Below are positions 53,103 to 63,439 of a DNA stretch of 64,000 nt, piece by piece (the stretch's first letter is position 1; the number at the start of each line of letters is the position of its first letter). Source of the DNA: Emergencia sp. 1XD21-10 (GTDB lineage: Bacteria > Bacillota > Clostridia > Peptostreptococcales > Anaerovoracaceae); contig NZ_QWEQ01000004.1 of assembly GCF_009936045.1 (NCBI RefSeq), positions 62,001-126,000 on the forward strand, read 5' to 3'. The notes below the pieces were generated by a model, which did not search any database, was not told the DNA's origin, and saw only the letters and a list, made by a program, of their open reading frames with translations. A program made the position numbers and the translations under genes.

Positions 53103-55102
53103 ATTTTATCGTTCTCCTTTCCCATATTCATTTTTTTATCACCGTCTTCTTTATTATCATCTGCAGGCATTCTGTGCAGAATACTTCCTTTATACTGCGG
53201 TTTGCTCGTTCTTAGACTGCTTTCTCGCTGCTCAAATTGTTTTTCCTGCATCAGCTTATCCCAACGGTCTTCTTGACGGTCTTCCTGATTTAAGGAAGTA
53301 TTTCTGCTATCCTTTCCTGGTTTTGCAGTATGGGCGTCTTTGCTTTCCATTTCTGCAAATCCTGATTCCCCGCTCTGCTGAACGCTCTTCTTATCAGTAT
53401 CTTCTATTGGGTTTTCTACCGCAGCATTTTCCATAAAAGCAGTATCCTTTCCTATCTGCTCATCTGAACGGTCTGCCGGATTCACATGGTCCTCATCTCT
53501 CGCCTGCGGGTTATCTTCCATAAATGCAGCGTTCTGCACTTCTGGCTGGTTTTCACCATGTAAGCCGTGCGTATCTTCCTTATCCTTATCATCATCGTCC
53601 ATAAAGCTGGTATCAGTAAACCCGGCGTCACTCTGCGGTATACCTTTTTCATCACCTTTTACCGCAGCTGCGCCTGCTACTGCGCCCATTCCTGCAGCAG
53701 CTGCCATATTTTCTTGCTCGCTGCCTTTTCCATCTGCCTTATGTTCTCCGTTTATTCCGTTATTTTCAGCATTGTTACTGGTATCATTGTCCATAAAGGA
53801 AGTATCTGTACCTGCGGCATCTGGCGCACCATTTTTATGTGTATCATAAATTTCCTTGCCTTTTCTGCCAGCCGCTGCGCCAATATGTCCTGCTGCAGAA
53901 GCTGCATGACTGGCGCCTCTTAGAATAGATCTTCCGCCATGTGCAGCAGCGCTTCCAAATTTATATGCAGCAATCATTCTGCCTACAGAAGACTGCAGAC
54001 CAACATCCATGCCCAGCAGTTTTTCTACAAGGTTTGGACCGTCAATCACAGAAAGCGCAATGAATATTCCAATAATCGCAGATGTAAGAGAATTGTCCAC
54101 TTTTGCTTCGACAAATGCCTGCATCATATAAAAGAGTTTCAGGCATACGGTCGTCATTAAAAGCGTGATATAGCTGTCCCTGATGAATACAAGAATCCTG
54201 GCAATTTTCTGCCCGCCGGAAAGTTCTGCAGAATACAGATATGCAGCCAGCCTTGCAAAAAGCAGTTCAAACTCAATTCTCACGCATTTGTATGATAATG
54301 CGATGTATATAATCGCCAGCGATATAAGCTGCAGAAGCGCAGGCAGAAAATCCATCTTATACCGATAGTAGAAATTGTTGCCTACATCAGTCCATGCAAC
54401 GCCGTTATATATTTCTTTCAGACCGTAGGATTCACCATCTCCGCCGGTTGTCAGTTTCTTGGAGAGAATGTCCTTTGCATTTTCATCTGAGAACTCATAT
54501 AAATCATCATCTGGATCTAGCACTTCGGCGTAGTCAATGATGTTTAGCTTTTCTTTATTTAGAGTTGCATGAGGCAGGTTGTTTCTATTGTCTTGATAGT
54601 TAATTGCACTCATGCCTAGCTTTTGATCTAAGTAGTAAATATCATAAAAATGGGAAGACACCATGCTGTAAACGCCGGTATCCGCTACATCTTCACTGAC
54701 CGTGTCTATCCCTTGTTTCAGGTCTACTGCAATATTGTTCATCTGCTGGAATACAAGAGTTGAACAGGTTACGCAAAGACAGGCGATGCAGATGTTTATG
54801 ATAATTTTCGGCTTCTTTTCATGGTTGAACATTAGCATGATGCCAAGGGCAAAGAGCGATACTGCCATCAGTGCGATAAAAAGAGGCTTGAAAGAATCCA
54901 CAAAAGTATTAACCTTATCCCATGTGGAAATATCTACAAGCCCAAATGTAATATCATATAGCTGCTGGCAGGCATCGGTCAGCGTTACAATAAGCTTGAA
55001 AAGGAACCACCCAATTGTCCTTAGCCCGCTTACTATGATGTTATTGCCATAAAATAGTTCTGCGTTATGTAGAAAAAAGTCAATCAATTCAGTTTTACTC
55101 AA
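53099..55102 (-). CDS. VirB6/TrbL-like channel protein with FM-motif tail
   Basis: 667 residues. The first ~380 hold 6-8 hydrophobic segments, the inner-membrane channel part. From about 385 comes a long polar tail in which a short motif recurs four times: TSFMDND, TSFMDDD, AAFMEDN, TAFMENA (near 432, 499, 525, 555). The start is a TTG at 55102; the minus strand there reads GGAGGTGATGAAACTTTGAG, so a three-codon frame (ATG AAA CTT TGA) ends on the start codon. Resembles the conjugation membrane proteins of pLS20/CD0411 type. Confidence 0.85.
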   Translation of the reverse strand: MSKTELIDFFLHNAELFYGNNIIVSGLRTIGWFLFKLIVTLTDACQQLYDITFGLVDISTWDKVNTFVDSFKPLFIALMAVSLFALGIMLMFNHEKKPKIIINICIACLCVTCSTLVFQQMNNIAVDLKQGIDTVSEDVADTGVYSMVSSHFYDIYYLDQKLGMSAINYQDNRNNLPHATLNKEKLNIIDYAEVLDPDDDLYEFSDENAKDILSKKLTTGGDGESYGLKEIYNGVAWTDVGNNFYYRYKMDFLPALLQLISLAIIYIALSYKCVRIEFELLFARLAAYLYSAELSGGQKIARILVFIRDSYITLLMTTVCLKLFYMMQAFVEAKVDNSLTSAIIGIFIALSVIDGPNLVEKLLGMDVGLQSSVGRMIAAYKFGSAAAHGGRSILRGASHAASAAGHIGAAAGRKGKEIYDTHKNGAPDAAGTDTSFMDNDTSNNAENNGINGEHKADGKGSEQENMAAAAGMGAVAGAAAVKGDEKGIPQSDAGFTDTSFMDDDDKDKEDTHGLHGENQPEVQNAAFMEDNPQARDEDHVNPADRSDEQIGKDTAFMENAAVENPIEDTDKKSVQQSGESGFAEMESKDAHTAKPGKDSRNTSLNQEDRQEDRWDKLMQEKQFEQRESSLRTSKPQYKGSILHRMPADDNKEDGDKKMNMGKENDKI

Positions 55103-55109
55103 AGTTTCA

Positions 55110-57629
55110 TCACCTCCTGTTTAATTCCATTAAAAGTTCCTGCTTTTGCTGCCTTGTAAAGCTGCTCCTGCAGACCGCTTCCGTTACTCTCGACAAGGTA
55201 TCTTTTTCTGATATACCGAGATGTTCCTGATAATCTGCATCGGCAGCTTCCAAAAGACTTATTATGGCATAATAATTTTTCATCTCTTCCAAGATGCAGT
55301 ACGCAGCCTCGGTTTCCTTTCTTCTAGATAGCTTTTTCAGAACTTCCTCCGGATCATAAATCATCTTTGTGTAATCAATATGTTTCCTGGATTCTGTATT
55401 GACAGTCCGTAGTGATATGCTGTCCGGATTTGGAAAAGTATCCGTCAGATACTGCCAGCGATATAAAAGAGCCGTTCCTTTTATCTGGATATACCTGCTC
55501 TTTCGGATAAGCCATTCTTCATAAAAGGTGGTTTCTCTGTCCTCATCTTCATCAGGATGCAGCATTCTCACTTTCCCAAATACTCTCTCCTTTAGAATCT
55601 CTCTTGCAACATGTATCCAGCCGAAAATATCCCAGTCACCGTATTCATTGATAATGGGATAGCTCCGTATTGGGTTCTTAAGCCGGTCCTCTCGTTTAAT
55701 GCCTCGGTACACAACACACTCTCCTGGTCTTAATACAGTCAGCTCATCGGCATACAGCAGCGGTTCAATCACTGCAGATTCCGTATAATTTTTATCAAGT
55801 GAGCTGCGCCCGCCGGAACGCTGCGTTTCTATCTTTGTAGCTTTACCAAGAATTTCCGAAAACTCTTCTGCCGTTTCCTTTCCGACACTCATAATGTATA
55901 CCTGATTTGCAAAGTTTTCTAAGATGGTCTTAGCTCCGTCCTTATACTTATCAGAGATCTGGTTCAAAGACTGTACATAAATGTCGAAGCTGACGCCAAG
56001 TCCAAGGCAGACAGTTACAAAGCCGTCAAAGTTTTCAATCGGCGGGAAATTGCCGAATTCGTCCAGAATAAACCGCACATTCCTGTCCAAAGTTCCTTCT
56101 TTCTCGCCGTTTTTAATCTTAACCAGTTGAAATAGAAACTGGTACACCTGTGAGATAAAAGTTGTAACAAGGAAATGATTGGATTTATCCTCTGACGGCA
56201 GCCCAATAAAAATAGCTACAGGTTTATCCCCGTAGCCAAGTTCTTCGATGTCTATATTGTTTTCTGCAGTCATTCTTGCAATATTGTTTAGTGAGAAAAT
56301 TGCAAGGGCTGACTGCATATTGATATAAACACTGCCCTTTGTTCTATCGCCGGCAGTTTTAATTTCCTGATACAAACTCTTTGCATAATCAAGAGGTGGG
56401 CGATTGTTGAAATATTCGTCCAGCGCCGTTTCTGCAAGTTTTTCTCTCTCATCTTCGCTTTCTGCCCGCTCCAGTGCCTTTCTATCACAGAGTTCTCTGA
56501 AAAAGTTGAGGCACGAAAAGCAGCTGACCTTTATCTCGTTTGGAAAGACTTCGTAAAAATCTTCCGATTCCGGGATATATGCAATACGAGTATTGGAAAT
56601 TAAATCTTCCTCCATATCTTCTATCCTGATGTTCTCATACTTTTGCCGGGCTGCTGCCTGCACATCTTCTTCAAGTTCAGAAAATGCTCTCACTTTTTCA
56701 ATCCACAGTTTTCTTCGTTTCTCATTCAGCTGCCTGTCAGCTTCCAGGCAGTCAGTTGTAATTGCTATAATCAGGGCAGTAAAAAGGTCTGTAGCTGTAT
56801 TCGCCCAGATCGGCTCCTGCGAGCTGTTGTCAGCTCTGAAAACTGCAAAAGCAAAGCTTCGTGCCGCCTGCTGCGCCTTTTCGATACGACCTGCTTTATA
56901 ATGGTCGATGACAAGCTGCAGCGGGTTATATCCAATAGAGTGCATCGGATCATCAAGATTCAGAAGCTGCACTTTATATCCTCTCGCAAGGAGTGTATTT
57001 TTGCTGCTTCTATAAAGTTCCATTTTCGGATCTGAGATAATCATGCTCGGGCGGTTCTCAAGCTTATCTGCTCTGCTGTATACATCAATACTCGGCAGTA
57101 CATACATTTCACCCTTACCGGAACGAGTTGTACCAATCACCAGCGTGTTGGACTTGCTGGTGTCAATGTACAAATTCTCCCCTTGCCGCTGCACAATCGT
57201 TCCGCCCTTTCCCGGATAAAAATAATCCCGGTACGGAATACATTTGTACTGCTGTCTGACTTCTTTTTGTGTTGTCCACTTTGCGCCCTCTTTTTTCCCT
57301 GCAAGCAGTTCTTTGTCGCTCAAACTGGTTCTGATTTGATACACAAAAATGCCATCGCAGACTGCAAGTACCAGAATGAAGAATATGTATAAAAGGAAAA
57401 TGCCGCCTGAGTATCGTGAGGGGTGCGGCAAAATATTTCCGATTCCCAGATAATATCCGATATGTTCTGGATCCTGGGTCATGTTCATAAGGTTGGTACA
57501 TACATTGATGATATAGTTAAAGGCAAAAAAGCAGCACAAATCAAGTATCACAAGCAGAAACGGTATTACCTTTTTCTGCGCCAGGAAGCGGTTTAGCTTC
57601 ATGGTTTTATTCAGATTATCACTGCGCAT
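55110..57629 (-). CDS. virD4: VirD4/TraG-type coupling protein
   Basis: 839 residues. Two N-terminal membrane segments (about 20-45 and 75-100), then Walker A VIGTTRSGKGEMYVLPS (about 164-180), SMIISDPKMELYRSSKNTLLARGY, and Walker B in VRFILDEFGNFPPIENF with the family sequence VTVCLGLGVSFDIYVQSLNQ. It brings the relaxase-DNA complex to the channel. ATG 57629 is chosen for GGAGGAGG just upstream; the frame extends 15 codons further inside the preceding gene. Confidence 0.95.
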   Translation of the reverse strand: MRSDNLNKTMKLNRFLAQKKVIPFLLVILDLCCFFAFNYIINVCTNLMNMTQDPEHIGYYLGIGNILPHPSRYSGGIFLLYIFFILVLAVCDGIFVYQIRTSLSDKELLAGKKEGAKWTTQKEVRQQYKCIPYRDYFYPGKGGTIVQRQGENLYIDTSKSNTLVIGTTRSGKGEMYVLPSIDVYSRADKLENRPSMIISDPKMELYRSSKNTLLARGYKVQLLNLDDPMHSIGYNPLQLVIDHYKAGRIEKAQQAARSFAFAVFRADNSSQEPIWANTATDLFTALIIAITTDCLEADRQLNEKRRKLWIEKVRAFSELEEDVQAAARQKYENIRIEDMEEDLISNTRIAYIPESEDFYEVFPNEIKVSCFSCLNFFRELCDRKALERAESEDEREKLAETALDEYFNNRPPLDYAKSLYQEIKTAGDRTKGSVYINMQSALAIFSLNNIARMTAENNIDIEELGYGDKPVAIFIGLPSEDKSNHFLVTTFISQVYQFLFQLVKIKNGEKEGTLDRNVRFILDEFGNFPPIENFDGFVTVCLGLGVSFDIYVQSLNQISDKYKDGAKTILENFANQVYIMSVGKETAEEFSEILGKATKIETQRSGGRSSLDKNYTESAVIEPLLYADELTVLRPGECVVYRGIKREDRLKNPIRSYPIINEYGDWDIFGWIHVAREILKERVFGKVRMLHPDEDEDRETTFYEEWLIRKSRYIQIKGTALLYRWQYLTDTFPNPDSISLRTVNTESRKHIDYTKMIYDPEEVLKKLSRRKETEAAYCILEEMKNYYAIISLLEAADADYQEHLGISEKDTLSRVTEAVCRSSFTRQQKQELLMELNRR

Positions 57630-58140
57630 TTTCCTCCTCCATATCTTCCGCAAAATGTTCTTCTTCATTTGCAAGTTTATTTCGTTCTAACTGAAATGCG
57701 CTGAAATCCTCATAACGAATGAACAGCGTTTTTCCTTTATATCGAATCATCTTATATCCGTCATTAGAAGCGTTTGAATCTGCTTCAATAACAGCATAGG
57801 TGGGCAGAAAACCTACGTCCGCAAATTCTCCCTTTTCATCTTTCGTGTAAACAGCAGTTTTTTTAGTCACTGCAATAGCTTCATCACTGACCTGCTTCTC
57901 TTTTAACTCGCTTTGATTCGTCTTGGTTCTTAAATCATAAAGCTCTGCTCTGCTTTTGGCTGAATTTCCTGCAAAACAACCTGCTGCAGCAAGGCAAACA
58001 ACGCAAAGCAGCAGAACTATGATGAAAAGCTTTTTCCACTTCCCACTCTCTTTTTTCAGTGTATCTCTTTCCAGAAACAGTTTCGTATTATCCTGGCGAA
58101 GCTGTTCCAGCTCCATTTCCAGTTCTTTATCCATGTCCAT
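57619..58140 (-). CDS. Membrane-anchored coiled-coil protein upstream of virD4
   Basis: 173 residues: a glutamate-rich coiled coil (about 1-33), a membrane segment (about 34-54, FIIVLLLCVVCLAAAGCFAG) and an outside domain with an SH3-like strand pattern (AVTKKTAVYTKDEKGEFADVGFLP..GYKMIRYKGKTLFIRYEDF). AAAGGAGG precedes the start. It could be a wall-binding accessory of the mating channel. Confidence 0.7.
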   Translation of the reverse strand: MDMDKELEMELEQLRQDNTKLFLERDTLKKESGKWKKLFIIVLLLCVVCLAAAGCFAGNSAKSRAELYDLRTKTNQSELKEKQVSDEAIAVTKKTAVYTKDEKGEFADVGFLPTYAVIEADSNASNDGYKMIRYKGKTLFIRYEDFSAFQLERNKLANEEEHFAEDMEEENAQ

Positions 58141-58168
58141 ACTTTCAGCCTCCTTTCACTGCTTCACT

Positions 58169-60607
58169 TTATCCAAGTTCAACACCTTTTTCCTTGCTTT
58201 TTTCTTTCTGCCTGCTGAATTTGGATTTCTCAATCTCTGTTTCCAGCTCGCTTCTAAGGTCGTTTCCTAAAAAGCCTGTGTGTTCACTGTCCTGATAGGT
58301 TTCATACAGGGTTCTAACAAGTTCTTTATCATGCTCTATCTCTGGAAATTCTTCGCTGAGAAGCAGGCTCCATTTCTCTTCATAGGCAAGATTCTGATAC
58401 CATTCTTTTCCCCGCTCAAATGAAATCTTGTGTTCCGGAAGTATATCACTCTCAATCAGCTGAATTGCATCGCTTAAAATGTGAATCCGGTCCGCCAGCA
58501 CTTCTTTGATATATGCTTCTGCAGCATCTCCCGTAAAGCCCTGCAGCGCCTCAAAATCTCTGACTGCCCGTTCGATATTCTCACGGCTTTTTTCATCAAG
58601 CTGCGCAATATATACCTGTTCCGGCTCGATTGGGTGTACAAGGGCGGTAATTCGCTTTTCTTCAGATTCAGTAGCTTCTCTTAACACCCTGTCGTTTGCA
58701 AGGATTTGTTCCTGCAGGCGATATTCTTCAAAGGCAGTAATAGCTTTTCCTAGCGATGTCAATTTACTGTCATAATAGCTTCCATGGTCCCAGCTGCCGT
58801 TTTCTTCATTCCAGCCATGGGCAATCACAACAGCGCCGTCAGAATCTCTGATAAGCAGCAGTCTTTGTTTGCCGCTGTCCTGCTGCATTTCATCAAGAAC
58901 GGTATAAGCGCTGTTTCCATTTTCAATTTTCCTAATGTGCATATCCTGTCCTTTCTCCTCTGTCAGTAATTCGTCATTTTCATAATAGTAAGCAAGGTCT
59001 TCTTCCCTCACACCTGGAAAGATATATGAATCATCTCTTTCAAGCTCTAACTCCGTCTTACTCCAATAAAAAGGATAATAATCCGGATCAAGAAATATTG
59101 CATCGGTGATGCTCTTGTTCACATATAAGTTGTCCATTGCTTCGAATACATCTTCATTGGTTGTTATACAGAAAAATGTAATACAACCCGAATTTATAAG
59201 GCTTTCCTGATATACCTTTTCAAATTCCTCTGTACGCAAAATCAGTTCATTGGAAACCTCTTGTATCAGCTGAATATTCCCTATAGAATTCGTATAGACC
59301 AGATAGCTGATTTGCTCATTTTCATCAATCAGCTTTCGTCCGATTTCCGCCATCTCATCTCGGTTCTTTATTTTTGTATTCAATAGTGGATGCTCCATTT
59401 CAGCAGTATGAAATACATCTTCGCCCAGCGCCCCGGAAACATAGCCTTTTTCAACACTTCCATCTGCATTTATAAGAGAGAATTCGGTATGGTCCAGTAC
59501 AATATGCCCTGCAAATCCATCTGCGGGGCTGGCATCAACTCTCGTCATTAAAATATCCTGCATCGATGGCGTCGGATCTCCTGTAGGGTGATTATGCACA
59601 AAGTAATATGAATCAGCTTCAAGAGCTTCCATTCTGTCTTTCACATGAACCTGTAATGGTTTTTTATCATCAAATCCGACATAACATAAACCTGGCAGAT
59701 GGTTCGACACTCCCTCTGCAGCAATCAGCTTTTGGTCCTTTAGATAAAGGATTCGGAAAGTTTCATACAGTGGATTTCGATAGCACTGAAAAAGCCCTGC
59801 AAGCTGTGCAGGACTTTCAATGGTTTCACCTATAAAATTTATTCCGCCTTCCTTGATGTAACGGTCACTAATTGCTTTTCCGATGGTTTTAATTTCTGTG
59901 CCACTTCCCATGGCAGCAGAATTTCTTGCGTCTGGTATTCGACTATCTTCTCTCCCGGTTTCGATACTTTTAATCGCCATTTCCGCATAATCAAGTTCCT
60001 CCCCTTCTTCTTCATACTCTTTATGGTATTCTTTCAACAACTCTCTTAAATTTGTTGCTTTCATTATATCGAACATTCGTTCTTTTGTCAATAATTCTAT
60101 GCTATTTGAAAGCTCCTCACAAAATGTTTCCGGCGACAGAAGATAATCGATGACAGCTCCTCTCCAGCTGCCCTTTGTCCCGTTGATTCCATTCAGAAGC
60201 TTTATTCCTGCACCGTTTTCATTCCATGCGTGTAAGTTCAAAGAATAATCGTCAAGGAGAATATCGGTGTTCCTGATTCCTCCAGGCACATAGTCTGCTT
60301 TGTCCTGTCCGCACGGTGGAAACAGCCGATGCGCTGCATCAATTTCCGGCAAATACTTATCCAGCCATTTTTGTTTTTCTTCCTCTGCATACAGACTATC
60401 TGCGAGGACAGAGGAAAGAACAAACACTTCGGTTTCCGGATTTTCACGCAAAAACAACTTTACGCCCTCTATCACATTTTCGTGTGGCGCAAGGTTTTCA
60501 AAATACCCTTTCTCATACAGGGTTTCCATCGTATCCACCGGAGTAAACACGGCAAGTGTTCCGTCAATATCCAGAAATAAGCGTGTTTTTTCATTAAATG
60601 AATTCAT
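58169..60607 (-). CDS. HAD-type 5'-nucleotidase domain fused to RadC/JAB domain
   Basis: 812 residues. N-terminal HAD phosphatase-like domain: RLFLDIDGTLAVF (catalytic DxD at about 13-15), VFVLSS, and DILLDDYSLNL, the pattern of NT5C-type deoxynucleotidases. The central part (about 255-390) is a RadC-type JAB domain with YYFVHNHPTGDPTPSMQDI (JAMM metal site HxH..D near 339). The C-terminal ~300 residues are acidic and helical with no motif I recognise. Such multi-domain proteins are typical of ICE antirestriction or DNA-maintenance regions. ATG 60607 with GAGGTGA. Confidence 0.82.
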   Translation of the reverse strand: MNSFNEKTRLFLDIDGTLAVFTPVDTMETLYEKGYFENLAPHENVIEGVKLFLRENPETEVFVLSSVLADSLYAEEEKQKWLDKYLPEIDAAHRLFPPCGQDKADYVPGGIRNTDILLDDYSLNLHAWNENGAGIKLLNGINGTKGSWRGAVIDYLLSPETFCEELSNSIELLTKERMFDIMKATNLRELLKEYHKEYEEEGEELDYAEMAIKSIETGREDSRIPDARNSAAMGSGTEIKTIGKAISDRYIKEGGINFIGETIESPAQLAGLFQCYRNPLYETFRILYLKDQKLIAAEGVSNHLPGLCYVGFDDKKPLQVHVKDRMEALEADSYYFVHNHPTGDPTPSMQDILMTRVDASPADGFAGHIVLDHTEFSLINADGSVEKGYVSGALGEDVFHTAEMEHPLLNTKIKNRDEMAEIGRKLIDENEQISYLVYTNSIGNIQLIQEVSNELILRTEEFEKVYQESLINSGCITFFCITTNEDVFEAMDNLYVNKSITDAIFLDPDYYPFYWSKTELELERDDSYIFPGVREEDLAYYYENDELLTEEKGQDMHIRKIENGNSAYTVLDEMQQDSGKQRLLLIRDSDGAVVIAHGWNEENGSWDHGSYYDSKLTSLGKAITAFEEYRLQEQILANDRVLREATESEEKRITALVHPIEPEQVYIAQLDEKSRENIERAVRDFEALQGFTGDAAEAYIKEVLADRIHILSDAIQLIESDILPEHKISFERGKEWYQNLAYEEKWSLLLSEEFPEIEHDKELVRTLYETYQDSEHTGFLGNDLRSELETEIEKSKFSRQKEKSKEKGVELG

Positions 60608-60699
60608 ATCTTCACCTCACTTTTGCAAGTTAATCAAGTTCGGCTTTTCTAAAAGACGAACAGCGCTGGGGTTGCAGGGGTGCAGACCCCCTGAACAGA

Positions 60700-61710
60700 T
60701 TAGTCCAGCTCAAAGTCTGCCCTTTTTTCTGCCGTCATTTTTTTAGAGTACGAAGACGCCTCTTGTTTGCTGCCATCAAGATTGATGTCTTCTCTACCCT
60801 CTATCAATTCTTCTTTTTCCTCAAAATCTTCACTGGTTTCTTCAGAGCTTTCTCTCTTCGTTTCTTTTTCTTCTATCAGCTTATCCAGCTCTGCAAGCCG
60901 TGCCTCTTTTATTTTTAGTTCATTCTCATAGGAAAACGGCTCTTCTAACTGTCGTTCCAGCCTTTTCATCTGTTCGTCTATTTCAATCAGCTGATTTTCT
61001 GCCTCATTCTTTTTTTCTGAAATTTTCTCTAACACCAGCTGTAATCTATCACAGATTGCAGCTGGTTCTGCGCCTCTTTCAAAATTATAGCTGCCTGCAG
61101 CCTGCAGTTGCAGACGGTATCTTCCGTCATAAAAATTTGTCAGAAGCGAAAAGCCCTGCATTGTTCCAATTCGCGTCCAGTCTTCTTTGTCTTTATACTT
61201 TACCGTTAAATCATATATTGCTGCGCTTGCCTCTGCTTTATCGGTAAATTCATGACCGAGAATCTGAATAGAAAACGGTTTTTCTTTATGTTCCTCAATC
61301 AGCGCCCGATCGCTCTTATACAGTTCCAACTTTTCAGCTGTTTCCTTATAAAGATGAGGAAGCTGCTTATATAATCTGTCCTGCATACGATACTTTTCAT
61401 TTTCATAATTCATCTGCAGCATACGCAGCTGATTTACATCATTTTCCAGTTCCATTTTTTCCTTAATTTCTGGATTTCCAGCGCAAATCGCTTTGGTAAT
61501 CGCATAAGACTGCGCAGTTTCGTCTATGTCCTCACAGCTTCTTGCAGGATTTTTACTGGTCATCACCTGACTAATGCCTTTCTGCTTGGTTTCAAGGGTC
61601 TGCCAGCTATAGGCATCAAAAGTATTTTCCGTCACATAGCGATAGATATATACAGTGTCATTTTCATTGCCCTGGCGAATAATTCTTCCCTCCTGCTGCT
61701 CCAGATCAGT
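60700..61710 (-). pseudogene. SNF2-type helicase/methylase-like gene, C-terminal fragment
   Basis: Reading in from the junction: DLEQQEGRIIRQGNENDTV, then YIYRYVTENTFDAYSWQTLE and SQVMTSKNPARSCEDIDETAQSYA. This is the last part of helicase motif VI and the C-terminal domain of the giant SNF2/DNA-methylase proteins of Tn1549-like and related ICEs. There is no start codon: the frame runs straight into the recombinase gene at about 61710. The remaining ~320 residues are coiled-coil-rich. The large N-terminal part must lie beyond the insertion. Confidence 0.85.
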
Positions 61711-63439
61711 CGGTCATTTTTTGCGGACAGTTCATACATGCTATCCTTTTCTGTTCTCTGCTCCTGCGTTTGCTCTCGTTTGATTTCTCCCTCCGTATCT
61801 TCTTGGCACAAGCAGGACAATACCTTGATGCACCAGAGCCCGGGACATATTCAACGCCGCACACCGTACAATTTTTAGCGGGCATTGCTGCCCACCGTTT
61901 TGTAGGTATGATATGTAATTCATCGACAAAGCCGATGAATTTATAGTAAATCTTGATTTCCTGCTTCACTGTTCCGTCTGCCATCTTCTCACGCTCCGAA
62001 ACAAGTATCTTGTCTATGAGTGCGTTTATAACTGTTGCATCCAGTTCTTTTAAGCCTTGATAATTTCGGATAAGGGCGAGGAAGTCACGGATTCCCCGTG
62101 ATTTCTCGTAGCTTTCATTAAGAGTTTCCGTCACCTCTTTCAGCCTTGCTTCAATTTCAAGCTGCTCTTTCTGGTATTTCCCCGACATCATCTCAAAATT
62201 CCGCTCGGTAATACGCTCCATGACCTTATCCTCGTAGAGAGAGGAAAACAGCCTGTCCAGTTCCGCAAGGCGTTTGTTCAGCTTCTTACGTTCTTTCTCT
62301 AATGCTTTCGCCCTGCTCTGGTCTGTTTCCGTGAGCCGCTTTTCTATGGCCCTGACCGCCTTTTCATCATTCACTGCCATATCCGCAAAACAGTTGATGT
62401 CGGCAAGAACGGCATTGAATAAATCCCTTGCTTCTATATTGTGGGCACTACACTCGCTTCTTCCGTTTCTTGCATAATTATTACATGAATACTGTACACA
62501 GTCGATAATCTCTGGGCGTTTCCTCCTGTGTACGTTCATTGCCCGCAGAGCACATCCGCAGTCCACACACTTGATAACGCCTGCAAAAATATTTACAAAT
62601 CCTCCCTTGTTCTGTGGAAGCCTACGACTTGTAATAAGCTGTTGGACAATATCAAATTCCTCCTGCGTGACTATTCCCTCATGGGTATTGGGTATCACTT
62701 CCCATTCTTCGGGCAGCTTAGAGGGGCGTTTCTTGCTTTTCATATTGGCGGCAATCCGTTTGTAGCCTACAAGATTTCCCGCATATATCGGGCTTCTTAA
62801 AATGCTCCTCACGCTGTTCCCACTCCAAATATAGCGTTTGTCCTCGTTCCCCTCAAAATGACGTTCAAAGCCTGTTTCGCCACGCTCCGCCGCATAAGCG
62901 GCAGGGCGTAGGATATGCTGTTTATTAAGATGTCTGCAAATTTTGGCAACTCCATTCCCTTTTAATGCAAGGTCGAATATCTCTTTTACAACATGTGCCA
63001 CTTTATCATCTATCAGCAGATGGTTGTGGTCGGCAGGGTCTTTGATATAGCCATAAGGGGCGGTAGTTCCCATGAATTTCCCCTGTTGAAACCTCGCCCG
63101 ATATGCCGATTTTATCTTAACAGATATGTCAGCGGCATACATTTCGTTTAAAATGTTGCGGAAAGGCGTGATGTCCATAGCAGATTTATTCAAGGTATCT
63201 ACGCCGTCATTGACCGCTATATACCTCACGTTATGCTCTGGGAAGAAAACTTCCAGATATAACCCACAATCAAGATAGTTTCTCCCCAGACGGGATAAAT
63301 CTTTCGTAATCACGCAGTTTATCAGACCGCTTTCAATGTCTTTTATCATATTCTGGAAACTTGGTCTTTGGAAAGCTGACGTTAGATAACGATACTTTTG
63401 AAAACACTGGAAAATCAAGGTTTTTCGAGCGACGGACAA
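61706..63439 (-). pseudogene. Large serine recombinase lacking the catalytic N-terminus
   Basis: From about residue 24: FQRPSFQNMIKDIESG, ITKDLSRLGRNYLDCGLYLE, the recombinase domain (KIKSAYRARFQQGKFMGTTAPYGYI), a zinc ribbon (CVDCGCALRAM..CNNYARNGRSECSAH), a long coiled coil and a C-terminal zinc-like cysteine cluster. Missing: the first ~60 residues with the RLSxD-type catalytic serine. The stretch before FQRPSF is unrelated, and its only start is a TTG without ribosome binding site. So the enzyme is probably inactive. The stop codon lies exactly at the helicase junction, as expected for an element inserted in that gene. Confidence 0.82.

Larger units (their letters stand above)
35353..61710. 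mobile_element. Integrative conjugative element (interrupted, integrase not in window)
   Basis: A continuous minus-strand block of about 26 kb carries a relaxase, candidate oriT, VirB4, VirD4, VirB6-like and VirB3-like proteins, a peptidoglycan hydrolase and a helicase remnant, that is, a complete set of mating functions. It lies upstream of rplS. The integrase and the right end are outside the window or beyond the insertion at 61.7 kb. Exact ends were not determined. Confidence 0.88.

Noticed and set aside
61632-61820. Small gene over the helicase/recombinase junction
   Set aside because: It is a chance frame spanning the recombinase 3' end; the real frame on the left is the helicase fragment.
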